A stretch of DNA of 64,000 nucleotides, from contig SZWC01003584.1 of assembly GCA_023375785.1 (NCBI GenBank), positions 51,421-115,420 of the forward strand, read 5' to 3'. A program made the translations under genes and the position numbers. The DNA is from Penium margaritaceum. Its lineage: Eukaryota; Streptophyta; Zygnematophyceae; Desmidiales; Peniaceae. The notes beneath the pieces were generated by a model. The model saw nothing but the letters and a program-made list of their open reading frames with translations. It was not told the DNA's origin and did no database searches. Shown piece after piece: positions 33,486-44,693 of the stretch (positions are counted from its first letter, which is position 1; each line of letters begins with the position of its first letter).

Positions 33486-36400
33486 TTAGATTCCTAGAGC
33501 ATCCATTCCTCTGATGTCGTCGTTCCAGACGTCTTCGTCAGCTTCATCATTAGCCTCATTTTCATCCCCCTCTTCTCCTGCGTCTTCCACTCCATGTTCC
33601 TCCATTCCGCCATGCTCCTCCATGAACCTGGCACTTTCAGCGTCGTGCTCTTCCTGTGTCAGCAGTCCGGTCTCAGGCTCCGCCGCATACCCCAGGGAGT
33701 CCTCACTGCCACTGTCGGACACGTTGTCCTCGAAGTCATCTGCGGCTGCCTCGTCGTCCGTCGACGACCCCCTGGGTTCACCCTCCGAGTCGTAGTCGGA
33801 CGCGTCACTGTCGTCCATAGCTGCCCCTTCCTCGCGCCCTGCCCCTCTCTCTCTCGCAGCACGATCAGCTGCAGCCCCTGCTGCTGCCTCTCTCTCTGCG
33901 CGTAGTGCACCTGCTGCTTCGTCAGGTCGTGGCGCAGGTGGGTTTGGACAGCTCTTTTTGGTGTGCCCCTTCCGGCCACACTTCGGGCAGATGAAGTTGC
34001 GTTTCCGCAGCGGCGCACGCTCCATGCGAGCGCTCCTCGGACGACCGCGGCCTCGCCGCGGACCTGGCTGACCCCAGCCTGGCGGCAATGGTTGGTTCAG
34101 TCCGGCTGAACTCAGTGTGGGCATAGGGTTTTCGTACGTGAGGCTCCAATACCGCACGGACTGGCCGCGACTGACGTGCACAGTCGGGTCCACACCCACC
34201 TCCATCATGAGCGCACAAGCATGCTGGCATGGCTGGCCGTACTCCCGCCACCGACGACAGTCACAGGTTCCCATGGCCAGGTTCACGTGCCGGCGCACAT
34301 CAGTGGGGCCACGAACCATTGCCGCCGACGGCCCCTCCATCACGACATCGTAGTCACGTGCCACAGCGGAGCTCTGAAGCAGGCGTTTTGTGGGAGCCAG
34401 GGCTAGAAGCTCGCTGCACTTGGCTATCTGCTCTCGACGCTGCGCCATGATTCCCTACACGAAGTAGTAGACCTGCAGGAAGCAGTAGAACGGAAACAGC
34501 TTGCGCAGGCTCTTCAGACGAGCGTTCAGCGACTCTGACGCATTGCTGGTAATATGCCCCCCGCGAGGCACGGGGCACATGTACGACGTCCATTTCTGCA
34601 GTGGTATGCCACCGGTTCCGTCCCGGGCTGGGATGAGGTAGTCCGCAGCTCTTTCGCTGACTGCCCGCAGATGCCATGCAACCCGGTGAAACTGCTCATG
34701 CGTGAGTGCCTGTGCGCACTTGTATGCCCAGTATGCCGCCTTCTTGCCGTACCTCTCTTGTACGTTTCTGCGGAGGTGCCATGCACAGTACGTGTGTGTT
34801 GCGCCCGGCAAATGTCTTGCAACCGCTTTCGCCAGTCTAGCTTCACGGTCCGACACAATGACTGTGCCTGTAGTAGATGCAGAGGGGTAAGCTCGAGCCA
34901 GCTACTCGCAAAACCACAGCCATGTCTCTTCATTCTCAGTGGAGACCAGAGCCCACGCCATCGGGCATGCGTGGTCGTTTGCATCAAAAAACTACGCGAC
35001 CAACATGACCTGCTTGTGCCCATTCCTCAAAAACGTTCCATCCATTGTCATGATTCTCCTGTTGTACTCCAAGCCAAGTCGGGTGGCGCCAGGGGCCACA
35101 AACGCCCACTTGAACTTGTTATGTGTGTCTTGCTCCACCACAGCATGCGTTGCCGGATCAACACGTTTGAGCTGCATGGACACATAACCACGGTGTCACA
35201 ACTATGAACTGGAAAACGTGAACAAAGATGACAGTGAATGTGACGTACCATGCCACGAACGTGGCGGGACGTACCTCCTGACACAAGGCTGGAAATATGG
35301 CCCAGGACTTCGCCTTCGTGTGACCCATGTGGTATGCTTGGGCCATTGTTTGTGCACGATACAGAGTACTGTTGGCGACTTGAATGCCCGATGCTTCCTT
35401 GATGATGGCCTTCAGCGTGGCAGGAGGCGTTGTCGGATCCCTCGCCATTTGCTGCGAGATGTGCCGGGCAATCCAACGTGTGGTACGGGCGGGGCTCCCG
35501 CGGCCAATAGTCGGGGTGCAACAGTGGCCCTCTGACACGTAGGACAGCTTTACCGCCCCGAACTTAGAAGACACCACTGCGCGTACGTGCCACGCGCAAC
35601 CACGTCGCACGGCCTCCACGTAGCGCACGTCGATCCGTGCGGGCTCGCTCCGCACCCACTGAAGCCCAAAGCGGTTCGCCACCGCGTAGTCCTCGATGGC
35701 CGCTCTACAGGCCGCCATGTTGCAAAACTTCTTGCCCTCCACCAGTTCGTCACCATCTGCTTTTCGTTTCTTCGTCGTGGACTCGGGCGAGCTCTCGGAC
35801 GTGGCTGCAATAGGAGACGATAGCCAGAGAAGAAAGCATAGTCGTCAGTCGGGAGTGGGCAGGAAGATATCCAACAAGAACATGAGAAAGCGATGTTCCG
35901 CAATCACTGGGTACGCACAGACACGTATATGCCCTACACAACAGCCACAGCAGGCGTACAAAGCATGAGGACAGTGAAGCATTTAAAACCAAGACACACA
36001 CATTACCAGTGGATGCACTAGGACAAATGACACAATGCCTTGCCCATGATTGGGTGTATGGAGGAGCCTCGGTCTGCTCCGGGGAGCGTGGCTCCATTCG
36101 AAACAACCGCATGCTCTCGGCGGCCTCTTCGTCGAAACGTCTTTCCCATTCCTCAAAATCACGGTCTCTGTTAAGCCAGAAGAAGGCTTCTTCCTTGGCA
36201 CCTGATTCACGGAGGTTCACGTGGTGTGCCGTGAACTGCGCCTGCGCAGGAGGAGGCGCTGGCGGAAGACCATGCTCCACAGGGCGATAGGCGCGTTGCT
36301 GAGGTGGTCGTGCGGCGGGCCAAACGGCAGGTCGTCCCGCAGGTAGTGCAGCAGGTGCTGCACCGGGTCGGGCCAGAAATCGCGCAGGGGGTGGTGCAGC

Positions 36401-37213
36401 GGGTGGTGCAGCGGGTGGTGCAGCGGGACGTACAGCGGGACGTGCAGCGGGTGGTGAAGCGGGTGGTGCAGCGGGACGTGTAGCGGGACGTGCAGCGGGT
36501 GGTGCAGCGGGTGGTGCAGCGGGACGTGCAGCGGGACGTGCAGCGGGTGGTGCAGCGGGTGGTGCAGCGGGACGTGTAGCGGGACGTGCAGCGGGTGGTG
36601 CAGCGGGTGGTGCAGCGGGACGTGCAGCGGGACGTGCAGCGGGTGGTGCAGCGGGTGGTGCAGCGGGTGGTACAGCGGGTACAGCAGCGGGTAGAGCAGC
36701 GGGTACAGCAGCGGGTGCTGCAGCGGTAGAGGCAGCGCGTGGTGCTGCACATGGTGCCGCAGGTCGTGCAGCTCGTGGTGGCGCAGGACGTGTAGCGGGA
36801 CGTGCAGTAGGCGTCGGCTCGGCGGGAAGTGCAACCGGAGGGGCCACACCGACGCCTGAGGGGCGCCACCCCGCAGCCGTCGGTGGGTTCGGCCTTTGAA
36901 GATTACGCCGCCTTGGGTCTGAAGAACCGGATAGAGTTGTGGCGGCTGTTGCCGGCGAGGCCACATGACGGGGAGGTAGCTGCCGTGGCACGCGAAACTT
37001 AGCCGCCACGGGCAAGCTCCCCTGGCCGGTGGAGACCGCCCGTCCTCGTGTCAGAGGGCTGCGCGGTTGTGAGAGCACAACAGTCGTAAGACGCAATGCC
37101 TCGGCACATGAGACCGGTTTTCGACGGGGCGAGTGTGTGGGATTTGCGCGCACCGGAATGGTGGAGACAGGAGCCTCCGCCCTCCGGGCACTGGCCCGGG
37201 TTTGGGGCGCCAT
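33486..37213 (-). pseudogene. MULE transposase gene, three exons, three amber codons
   Basis: Model: exon 1 37,213-36,007; exon 2 35,804-35,275 (donor GTAATG, acceptor TTGCAG, frame kept across a split GCC codon); exon 3 35,171-33,486 (donor GTACGT after CAG GAG, acceptor CATGCAG, phase 0). Total 1,141 codons to a TAA. Exon 1 is a Pro/Ala/Arg repeat region. Exon 2 holds the MuDR-type DNA-binding domain (KFCNMAACRAAIEDYAVAN, GCAWHVRAVV). Exon 3 holds the MULE DDE core (IMTMDGTF; VSDREARLAKAV; SNASESLNARLK), a SWIM zinc finger (CDCRRWREYGQPCQHACAL) and a CCHC knuckle (CPKCGRKGHTKKSC), then an acidic tail. Exon 3 is open except for TAG at 34,992-34,994, 34,902-34,904 and 34,455-34,457. It would cut and move the element. 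Confidence 0.88.
36380..36720 (-). repeat. 48-bp-period coding minisatellite
   Basis: Inside exon 1, units of GCAGCGGGTGGT and GCAGCGGGACGT alternate in pairs, giving a higher-order repeat of 48 bp that encodes the 16-residue pattern AAPPAAPPAARPAARP on the minus strand. About six higher-order copies, degrading toward 36,720. The products would be a disordered, cationic linker. Confidence 0.85.
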
Positions 37214-37894
37214 GGCGCGAAGAATGGGTACATTGGCATTTTCTCATCGCAATATATTCCTGATGTACCCTGCACATGAACTCACCTTGCTTGATGAGGA
37301 GAGAGAGCGCCATGTTGTCGCTTCGCCGCCAACACACGAAACCCTCGCATAGCCGCACCTCGGCGCTGCACAGGCCAAAATGACAAACACCGGGGGGGGG
37401 GGGGGGTCGCTAACCTCCCGTCCATGCTCACGCTCTCTGAGTTGTGCCAACGCATGTGAAGAACCATCCGCATGCCAGCATACATGCACAGGTTTTGCAA
37501 CCAAGCCGCGTGCACACCACACGTGCGACAAGGGTCAGAGGTCACTGGTGCGCCTCCACTTGCGCACATGCAGGTTCGGCAGCCAGGCTGGCATCCGGGC
37601 ATGCAGGCCGTGTTTCCTCTGCCTCGTTGTTTACGAGTGTACGCAACGTCAGCATGGCAAAGGAGAACCAACGTAGAAGGCAGCGGACGACCTCTAATGT
37701 TATGGAAAATGAAGTAGCCCTTACTACGCGACCTGGATGCACACCGAACCAACTTCATGTCAATATATGTAGACACATTTACAGTCGCATTTAAGTTCAT
37801 GCAACGTCTCGTTGTACGGAGTGCGAATATAAATGGCAAAAATCGAGTTCATTGGAAAAAAAGTAACATCGTGCCCACGAAGCAACGCATATAA
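37214..37894. other. MULE-1 region upstream of the transposase gene
   Basis: Likely promoter side of the gene. Contains a 15-G run at 37,392-37,406. No coding domain recognised. Confidence 0.35.
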
Positions 37895-38085
37895 CGCAGA
37901 TGCCGGTACTCCTTGATAAGCGAAAGTACCACGGGTGGTTGGTTACTTTCCTGTACAGCGACGGGCGGCTGGTTGCTTTTCCTCCGAGCGACGGGCGGAT
38001 CGTTACTTTTGTTCCAAACGACGGGCGGATGAGAGTCACACTTCGTCTTTTATGGGTATCTGAGCTATTTCACCCTTTTCAAAAA
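37895..38085 (-). repeat. MULE-1 right terminal inverted repeat with subterminal array
   Basis: Read on the minus strand: TGAAAAGGGTGAAATAG, ATACCCATAAA, then four roughly 30-bp direct units, each with a CCGCCCGTCG-like core followed by an AAAAGTAAC-like block. The same arrangement is seen at 52,340-52,545. Confidence 0.78.
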
Positions 38086-39209
38086 CATTGATCCACATAA
38101 CTGCTATCATCCCATCTGCGTATCTGATAAGGACATCAAGAAGACAGTGTTGCACACTAAACACAGACATTTTTAGTTCATGGTTATGCCATTTGCAGTC
38201 ACCAATACCCATACAATATCTATGGGTGCAATGAAATATGTGTTTTTGTTGTACCTCAACGACTATGTTGTCGTGTATCTTGATGAAATCTTGGTGTGCA
38301 GTCGCACCCCGGAGGAGCATAATGGATACCTCTCTCGAGATTTTACAAAGATGGGAATTCTACAAAACAAAACTCTCAAAGTACACTATGGTCAATTTGA
38401 TTGAGTTTTTTAGCCACATCATCCGCAACGAACGGATCACCATGGACCCAAAGAAAGAGGAGGTGATCGCTTCCTGGCTAACGCCAACCAACGTTCGGGA
38501 TGTATCCATGCTTTTGAGGTTCTTTGACTACTACCATCATTGTGTTGAGGATTATGCTTGGGTGTCAGCATCTCTCTCCAACCTCACTTGTAAAACTTCC
38601 AATGGAGTCGGGGGGACTACGAACAACAAGTGTTAAATTCTTTCAGGACTGCCCTTTAGTTGGCAGATCCAATCGATGGACTGCCATGGCCACCAACGCG
38701 TCCAAATAAGCAATCATAGCCGTTCTCCTCCAAGACAACAACGGTGGAGACGAACCAAGCGCGTACATGTCACAAAAACTATGCAGACCAGAACTCAACT
38801 ACGTCCTGCGCGGAAAAAATGCTCGTAGCAGTTCAAGCAATCAAAATGTGGCAGTGTTACCTAGAATACGGAAGATGCATCGTCTGCACCAACCACATCT
38901 AAAGACTCAGTCAAATGTGAGCTGTCAAAAAATTAGATAGATGGAGTTCCTTAAGTCCAAGTTCAACTATGACATCGTGTACCGACCAAGAAAAAAAATC
39001 TAGCGCATTCTCTAAGTCCATGACTAGACACAATGGACAAGATCAACACGTTTCTTGTTGAACAATACTCATACATTATGAGGCTATCCGCAAAAGGTTA
39101 CTAGGAATTGAGCGGATTTGACAAGACCAAATTTTGGTTCAACGGCCAAAGCTGGTGATGGCCATTCACTCGCCGAGTTGTCGTACCACCAAACAAAAAA
39201 TTGTAAGGG
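38086..39209 (+). pseudogene. gypsy-2 reverse transcriptase C-terminal half and RNase H
   Basis: After MULE-1 the frame resumes: ID-x-HNCYHPICV, KDIKKTVLHTKHRHF, TAG at 38,173-38,175 (usual Tyr/Glu/Gln), FMVMPFAVTNT, YVVVYLDEILVCSRTPEEH. The YLDD box reads YLDE, so one catalytic Asp is lost. LRFFDYYHHCVEDYAWVSASLSNLT (38,510-38,590) is the connection region. RNase H traces follow (about 38,640-39,060: F-N-Y-D-I-V-Y-R near 38,970) in broken frames. Confidence 0.82.
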
Positions 39210-40062
39210 ATGCTGTTTGATGAATGCCACGATACCGGTCTAGGTGGTGGTGGTGGTGGTGGTGGCGAGAACAAGATACTCAAGACATTGGCAAAGTACA
39301 ACTGGTGGGACGAAATGCAGTCCTTCGTGGGAGCCTTTCACATATCATGCAATACCTGTCAACGACAGAAGTCTCGTTGCACAAGGCCACCCGAACAACT
39401 CCAACCACCCCTTGTTCCAACAGAGTCACGTGCTGACATCAGCTTGGACTCGGTGGCAAGACTATCACTCAAGAGTGATATGGCACCATTCTTGTAGTGG
39501 TGGAAAGATTTTCCAATGTATCGCATTTTATTCCAGTAATAACCACCGTCATTGTAGAAGGGACATCACTTCTTTTTCTAAATCAACTCATGCAACTCCA
39601 TAGTGTGCCACGCACAATCATCAGCGACATAGATGACTGCTTCAATACGCATTTTGGGAGTGAACTTTGAAAAATGTTCTGGTGTTTGAATCCATTTATT
39701 CCATCCTAAAGTATATCGGCAGACCAAACCAACCAATCAGATGCTCAAAGAACTCGTTCGCACTTTATGCGAGCTCAAAGCATTGATTGGACAGCAAATT
39801 TGTTGAACGTTGAACTCGCATACAACTCTGCACCTTCCACAACAGGTAAGGACCAATATGAGTTGGTTTACGGTAAACTTTCCGCCACATTGGCAAGACT
39901 CCAACGCCACAGTAACATTACAGTGGTTGACATCCACTGATGGGACTTCAAAATCTGGGAAGAAGTGCCCCAGACCCTTGTAAAGACCCGAGTAGTGATG
40001 AAGCGAGTTGTGGACCAACATAGCAGTGGTGACATATTCATCTTAAGCATTTGCGTCCTACT
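39210..40062 (+). pseudogene. gypsy-2 integrase, zinc-binding and core parts
   Basis: ECHDTGL, then a Gly run from eight GGT/GGC triplets (39,243-39,266) in place of the usual GGH-L-G, then ILKTLAKYNWWDEM and ISCNTCQRQKSRC, so the second zinc-binding His is lost. Core traces follow: VVERFSNVSHFIPV, VPRTIISDIDD, ELAYNSAPSTTGKDQYELVYG, then VMKRVVDQHSSGD. The frame is cut by copia-2 after V-L-L. Confidence 0.82.
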
Positions 40063-40068
40063 TGTAGC

Positions 40069-40910
40069 TGGAAATCTCCTAGAGCAGCAGGTTGGGGCAG
40101 CAACGTTGTTGATGCAGCGTGTGGGAACCCACGCTCGTTGCTTAAGTTGCCCCCTCACTTTGCTGCACTAGAGCCTAAGTATGAGAGCTCTGCTGTTTGC
40201 TACTCAAAACTGCGCACGCCAGAGTTAGCGCCAGAAAATAGCTCAAAACTGGAAATGAATTATTAAGGAGTGAGAATGAGCAACAATGGGAGACCCCTCC
40301 AAATTCTAGCTCTCCCCCAGCTCTATAGAGCTTGTTACTCAATTTCTAAGCCAATCAGAAAATGTACCTACTTTCTGGCATGCAGGGTTTCTTGGTGAGC
40401 CCTGCCAGACGGCTGACAGCCCAAAACTTGGGCGTCGTTCGTTTTGCCTCAAAACTGAATCATACTATAATACACACGCTGCAAACGCAGTCGTGTGGTT
40501 AGAATCAGCTAGAAAAATAGCACTGATGAGTAATTGTTACATAAACCCAGGCAACGTCTACGCTAATCCCCGATACCAACAGTGTCCAGAAATCATGAAA
40601 CTTGGACCCTAGGCTTCATATGGCGCTGCGAATGCACCAGTGCGGTCAGACACGACGCTGGACGCGTGCAGACACCATGTGCAGCCATAGTGACGACCGG
40701 CGGCACGACTGCCGAGGAGGTGTGACGATGGAGCTGAGCATGTTGGAGGAAGGAGGCTCCAACAAACTAGGTGTAGGCCTCAACGTGCGTCCGCTCCACC
40801 ACACGACACTCTAGCAATGTCGCGTCTCACCGTCATTCATCTGCACGCTGATGTACACAAGCCCAAAGAACACAACAGAGTACAGGTGAGAGATGTGTGA
40901 AAAACCAACA
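40069..40910 (-). repeat. 3' LTR of copia-2
   Basis: Aligns with 47,880-48,685 over its length (GTGTGGGAACCCAC, ATGAGCAACAATGGGAGAC, GTCTACGCTAATCCC, CTGATGTACACAAGC). Confidence 0.85.
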
Positions 40911-40974
40911 CTCCCCCATGACTCACTGGCGTAGTGCACATAGACAGACAGAGAGCACAGAGACTAAGCAGACA

Positions 40975-40980
<6 letters not shown>

Positions 40981-41022
<42 letters not shown>

Positions 41023-41034
41023 GAGAGAGAGAGA
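40981..41034. repeat. (GA)n microsatellite
   Basis: About 27 GA units with one interruption, between the 3' LTR and the RNase H end of copia-2. Confidence 0.9.
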
Positions 41035-41037
41035 ACC

Positions 41038-41640
41038 TCATGGACGCACACCAATCGCACACACACCCTTCTTAAACAAGTCACGCTTCATTGCATTGGT
41101 CAAGAAGTCAGCCAAATACGGTGTGGTCTCAACCCACACAAATCTGATGATGTCGTCATGCAACAACGAATGTACATAATGATACTGGACATTGATGTGC
41201 TTTGTGCGAGTGTGATGCACGCCATCATAATCAGCAATGGCCATGGCACTTTCATTGTCACAGTGCAGCGTGATGGACAGGACTGACTAACACAAACCGA
41301 ACAACAGGCGGTGCAGCCACACGCTCTCACAAATGCCAAGACTAAGGGCCACATACTCAACCTCAGTAATGCTACGTGTAATGCAGCCTTGCTTGCCGTT
41401 GCGTCAGGGTACAGCCATGTCACCAACAAGAAACATCCAGCCAGTACAACTCTTATCGTCCGGACTGCCGGCCCAGTCATTGTCAGTGTATCCCATCGCC
41501 ACAATGGATGGTTGTCGACGGAACATGAGGCCTTGCCGTGGGGTAGAGATGACATAGCGTAGCACTTGGATTGTGGCCTTGAAGTGGAGGTGACGCGGTT
41601 ACTAAGAGAACTATGCAAGGAGGTTGACATCGAACGCAAT
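41038..41640 (-). pseudogene. copia-2 RNase H remnant
   Basis: MAIADYDGVHHTRTKHINVQYH and VWVETTPYLADFLTNAM are the end of the copia RNase H. Upstream pieces (41,240-41,640) carry it in other frames. Several frameshifts. Confidence 0.75.
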
Positions 41641-41660
41641 GTGAGGATGCGTCATTGTCG

Positions 41661-42645
41661 CTAGAACATCAGTGACCTGATGACGCGCAAATACGTGGTC
41701 ACGTCTACTCGCTCCTCCACCACGTATGGATCAGATCTCTTGAGCATTGTCTGACCATCAAGCGACATGGGTACGGATACTCTCGGCATGAGGGGTAGGT
41801 CCTTGGCAAACCACCCGGACAAGGTCTGGACGTAGGCAGCCCGATGGACATGCAAGATGCCCATAGAGCGATCATGCTCATGTTCCATGCCCATAAATAC
41901 TCGTTCTAGCCCGAGGTCCTTCATCTGGTAGGTAGCATGTTGCAGGTCCTTGACCCGTTGGATGGTAGTAGCATCTGGCGATGCGATGAGCAAGTCGTCG
42001 ACATAGACCAGGATAGCAATGAGGGTCTGACCTCGCGGATTGATGAACACCGCGTGGTTGGCAGAGCTGCGAAGGAGGCCATCACTAAGGAGCGTAAAAC
42101 TGATCTCCTGGTTCCAGCAGCGTAGTGACTGGTTCAGGCCATAAAGGGCCTTTTGCAACTTCCAGATCTTGCCGGAGCTATCGTCGAAGCCTAGAGGCTG
42201 CACCATGTAGAGCTCTGGCCCTCCAGTGAGCCATGGAGAAAGGCGTTGCTCACATCCATCTGATGCAGTTCCCACTTGTGCTGGGCAACCAGGCTAAACA
42301 ATGCTTGACTCATGGAGAACAGGCCAACTGGGGCAAAGATCTGGTCATCCCATGGACCTAAGAAAACCCCTCAAATGTAAGATGGGCCTTGTACTTGTCC
42401 AAGGACCCGTCTCGCTTCCACTTTTGTCAGAGAACCCACTTGGCGCCCATGGCCTTGCGACCCGGGGGGAGGTCAACGAGCTCATAGAATTCATGTTGCC
42501 GAATGGCGGCAAGCTTGTCAGCGCATGTAGCCTCCCAGTAAGAGGCCTTGGGAGACGCCCGAGCCTCACGTAAGGTGGTTGGGTCCTCTAGTCGCTCCGT
42601 GGGGTGGATAGTAAGGATGTGTGCATCCCGTGCCCCTCGTGGCAT
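41661..42645 (-). pseudogene. copia-2 reverse transcriptase pseudogene
   Basis: 42,427-42,645 carries ASYWEATCADKLAAIRQHEFYELVDLPPG and AKWVL. A frameshift near 42,220 moves QMDVSNAFLHG out of frame. 41,661-42,275 has ELYMVQPLGF, KLQKALYGLNQS, LVYVDDLLIASP (catalytic DD kept), MKDLGLERVFMGM and VTTYLRVIRSLM. Here the V-Q-P glutamine is intact, in contrast to copia-1 and copia-3. Confidence 0.87.
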
Positions 42646-42954
42646 ACACGTGAGCGTGGCCGTAATGGCATACTAGTGCTCCTGATGGAGCAAGGCATAG
42701 CCCAAAGCTGACCCTGGATGTAGGTCAGTGATGACTTACAGTGTGGCCAAGCCAAGTGCCTTGGTGTCAAGGTCCCCACTCACGACTGTGAAAGTTGGTC
42801 TGACAAGAGGCAAGGTGCCTTGTGGGGTGATATAGGGTCATGGTGCGAGAGGGCGTGAGGAGGCGGCTTGAGTTCTCACTGTTGGCCTACGGCGAAGGCT
42901 CCCGCAGGATCACGTGTGTAGCGTTCCGACACAAACTGGGCAATCGGCCTTGAG

Positions 42955-43214
42955 GGGCTGGCGGACACGGACGGGACAGCCGGCCCAAAGGTGCTGGTAG
43001 ACGCGGACGAGGCAGCCGACCCGGAGGGGCAAGCGGACACGGATGGGACAGTCGGCCCGGATGGGTTGGCGGACACGGATGGGGCATCTGGCCCGGAGGG
43101 ACTGGCGGACACGGATGGGGCGGCCGGCCCGGAGGGGCAGGCGGAAGTGGACGAGGCAGTCGGCCCTGAGGGACTGGCGGACACGGACGGGACAGCCGGT
43201 CCTGTCCGTGTCCG
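42955..43214 (-). repeat. 36-bp coding minisatellite in copia-2 pol
   Basis: Seven to eight units of 36 bp (for example 43,071-43,106) encode a 12-residue minus-strand repeat of the form PSVSASPSGPxA between the integrase and reverse transcriptase domains. The plus strand is also open through the array. Confidence 0.88.
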
Positions 43215-43249
43215 CCAGAGTGGGATCCCAGAAATGCCATGCCTTTGAA

Positions 43250-43778
43250 TAATGCGAGACGCCAAGGAAGGTGCAGGGATGGCCGCGAGGCTCAAGCTTG
43301 CTACTCTGGTATGGGGAATGCAACCACACGATGGCTACACACCCAAGACGCGGGTCGGACAGAGGTCGGCTTGCTCACCACACCTGTGCTGGTATGGTGT
43401 GGACTGAAGGGGAATGGGTCCTTGGGGAATCCGGTTCCAAACCCATGTCATGTACGTCACGGCCTCCAAGAAGAAGCCGTAAGAGAGGCTGGACTCGACC
43501 TGCATGGTGCAGACGGCGTCCGCTATGGTGCGGTTCCACCACTCAGGGACACCGTTCTGGGCTTGCATGTGAGGCACCCACGTCTCTCTCATGATGGACG
43601 CCACGTGAGGCAAGGAAGAGTGTGGTCTTCCCCAGAAACTCACCCTCGTGATCAAAACGGAAGCGGCAGAGAGGGCGACCACACTCACGCTCAGCACAAA
43701 CAAGCCAGTCTTGAATAGTGGGAGCGACATTGCATTTCTGCCAAAGGCAGAAGACCCAGCGACAACGAGAGTAGTCAT
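43250..43778 (-). pseudogene. copia-2 integrase core
   Basis: ETWVPHMQAQNGVPEWWNRTI carries the catalytic Glu region of the copia integrase core (usual PQQNGVAERKNR), followed by GFFLEAVTYMTWVWNRIPQ and the L-G-V-S-type segment at about 43,250. The two upstream Asp sites are not clearly in frame. Confidence 0.75.
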
Positions 43779-43935
43779 CCGTAAGTGTTAGGACATAATG
43801 ATCGTGCTCTCCGATTGACTATGTTGGGAGAGGGTCCATGACATCTGAGTGAACCAAGTCAAGCGGGGTGGTTGTACGAGAGGTAGAAAAGGGTTAGGTG
43901 GAATGGTGCATCTCCCCTTGAGCACAATCAATGCA

Positions 43936-44693
43936 CTAGGTGGGACACAGCAGAGGCAAGGAGGCTAGATCAAGGCCCATGGTTGGCTGCGTGCGAAGAA
44001 TGCTGTCCACAACGACAGAGTGGATGTGACAGAGGCGGCAATGCAGGAGACGTGTGTGCTGCAATGAGAGTGTACTAGTAAGAAACACATGGCCAATGGC
44101 GGCCAATGAGGAGGAGAAAGAGGTAAAAGGGGACAGGCACGGTACATGCCACAAGTTGCCAGGGAGGTGGCATGCAAAAGGACATGACCTGACAGACGCA
44201 AAGGCACAGTGCCAACACCACACGAGTGTAAAACCTCCATGCTCGTACAATCAAGGGTGGTGATAGACAAGAGGCTGAGCTTAAGGCCAGGGACGAAGAG
44301 GACATCAGCCACAAAGACATCACCAACAGGACCACAGAAACGAACAACGCCGACACCACGAATGGGTGAAAACCGACCTGAACCAATCCCAACCTCGCAG
44401 ACATCGCAGACGGAACCGCGGACACTGAAGGCCTCGTGCGAGGCCGTCATGTGGTGCGTGGCCTCATAGCCAATGATCAAGGTGTATGACGGATCCTGGA
44501 CCGGTATGGCCAGGTCGCTGACAGTCATATGGCAGTGGACGAGCGAGGTGGATGCGGTGGACAGAGGTGCAAACCGGGACTGCCAGTCATCCAGCCAGGC
44601 AATATCATCACGAAGAGGAGCAGGTGGAAAGGGCACGTTAGAGGATGGAGTGGATGAAGGTACAAAGCACCACTGCAGCACAGACTCTGTCAT
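43936..44693 (-). pseudogene. copia-2 protease and pre-integrase region
   Basis: GYEATHHMTASHEAF stands where copia proteases have DSGATHHMT, so the catalytic Asp is lost. DVFVADVLFVPGLKLSLLSI is the conserved distal protease block. The frame of 243 codons has no internal stop. The H-H-C-C region follows in another frame. Confidence 0.78.

Larger units (their letters stand above)
30557..38085 (-). mobile_element. MULE-1, Mutator-like DNA transposon
   Basis: About 7.5 kb inserted in the gypsy-2 reverse transcriptase. The two ends are inverted relatives: TTTTCAAAAGGGT...ATACCCA...CTCATTCGCCCGTCG at the left, and at the right the inverse of TTTTTGAAAAGGGTGAAATAG...ATACCCATAAA...CGCCCGTCG. Both ends hold subterminal copies of a CGCCCGTCG-cored repeat. 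Inside are a three-exon MULE transposase gene (minus, 33,486-37,213), a 426-bp tandem duplication and one unknown frame. No clear 9-bp target duplication is seen, and a short piece of the target gene is missing. Confidence 0.85.

Noticed and set aside
36207-36966. Long Cys/Thr/Arg-rich and His/Leu/Pro-rich minus frames
   Set aside because: They are shifted readings of the 48-bp minisatellite in MULE-1 exon 1; only the Pro/Ala/Arg frame joins correctly across the intron to the DNA-binding domain.
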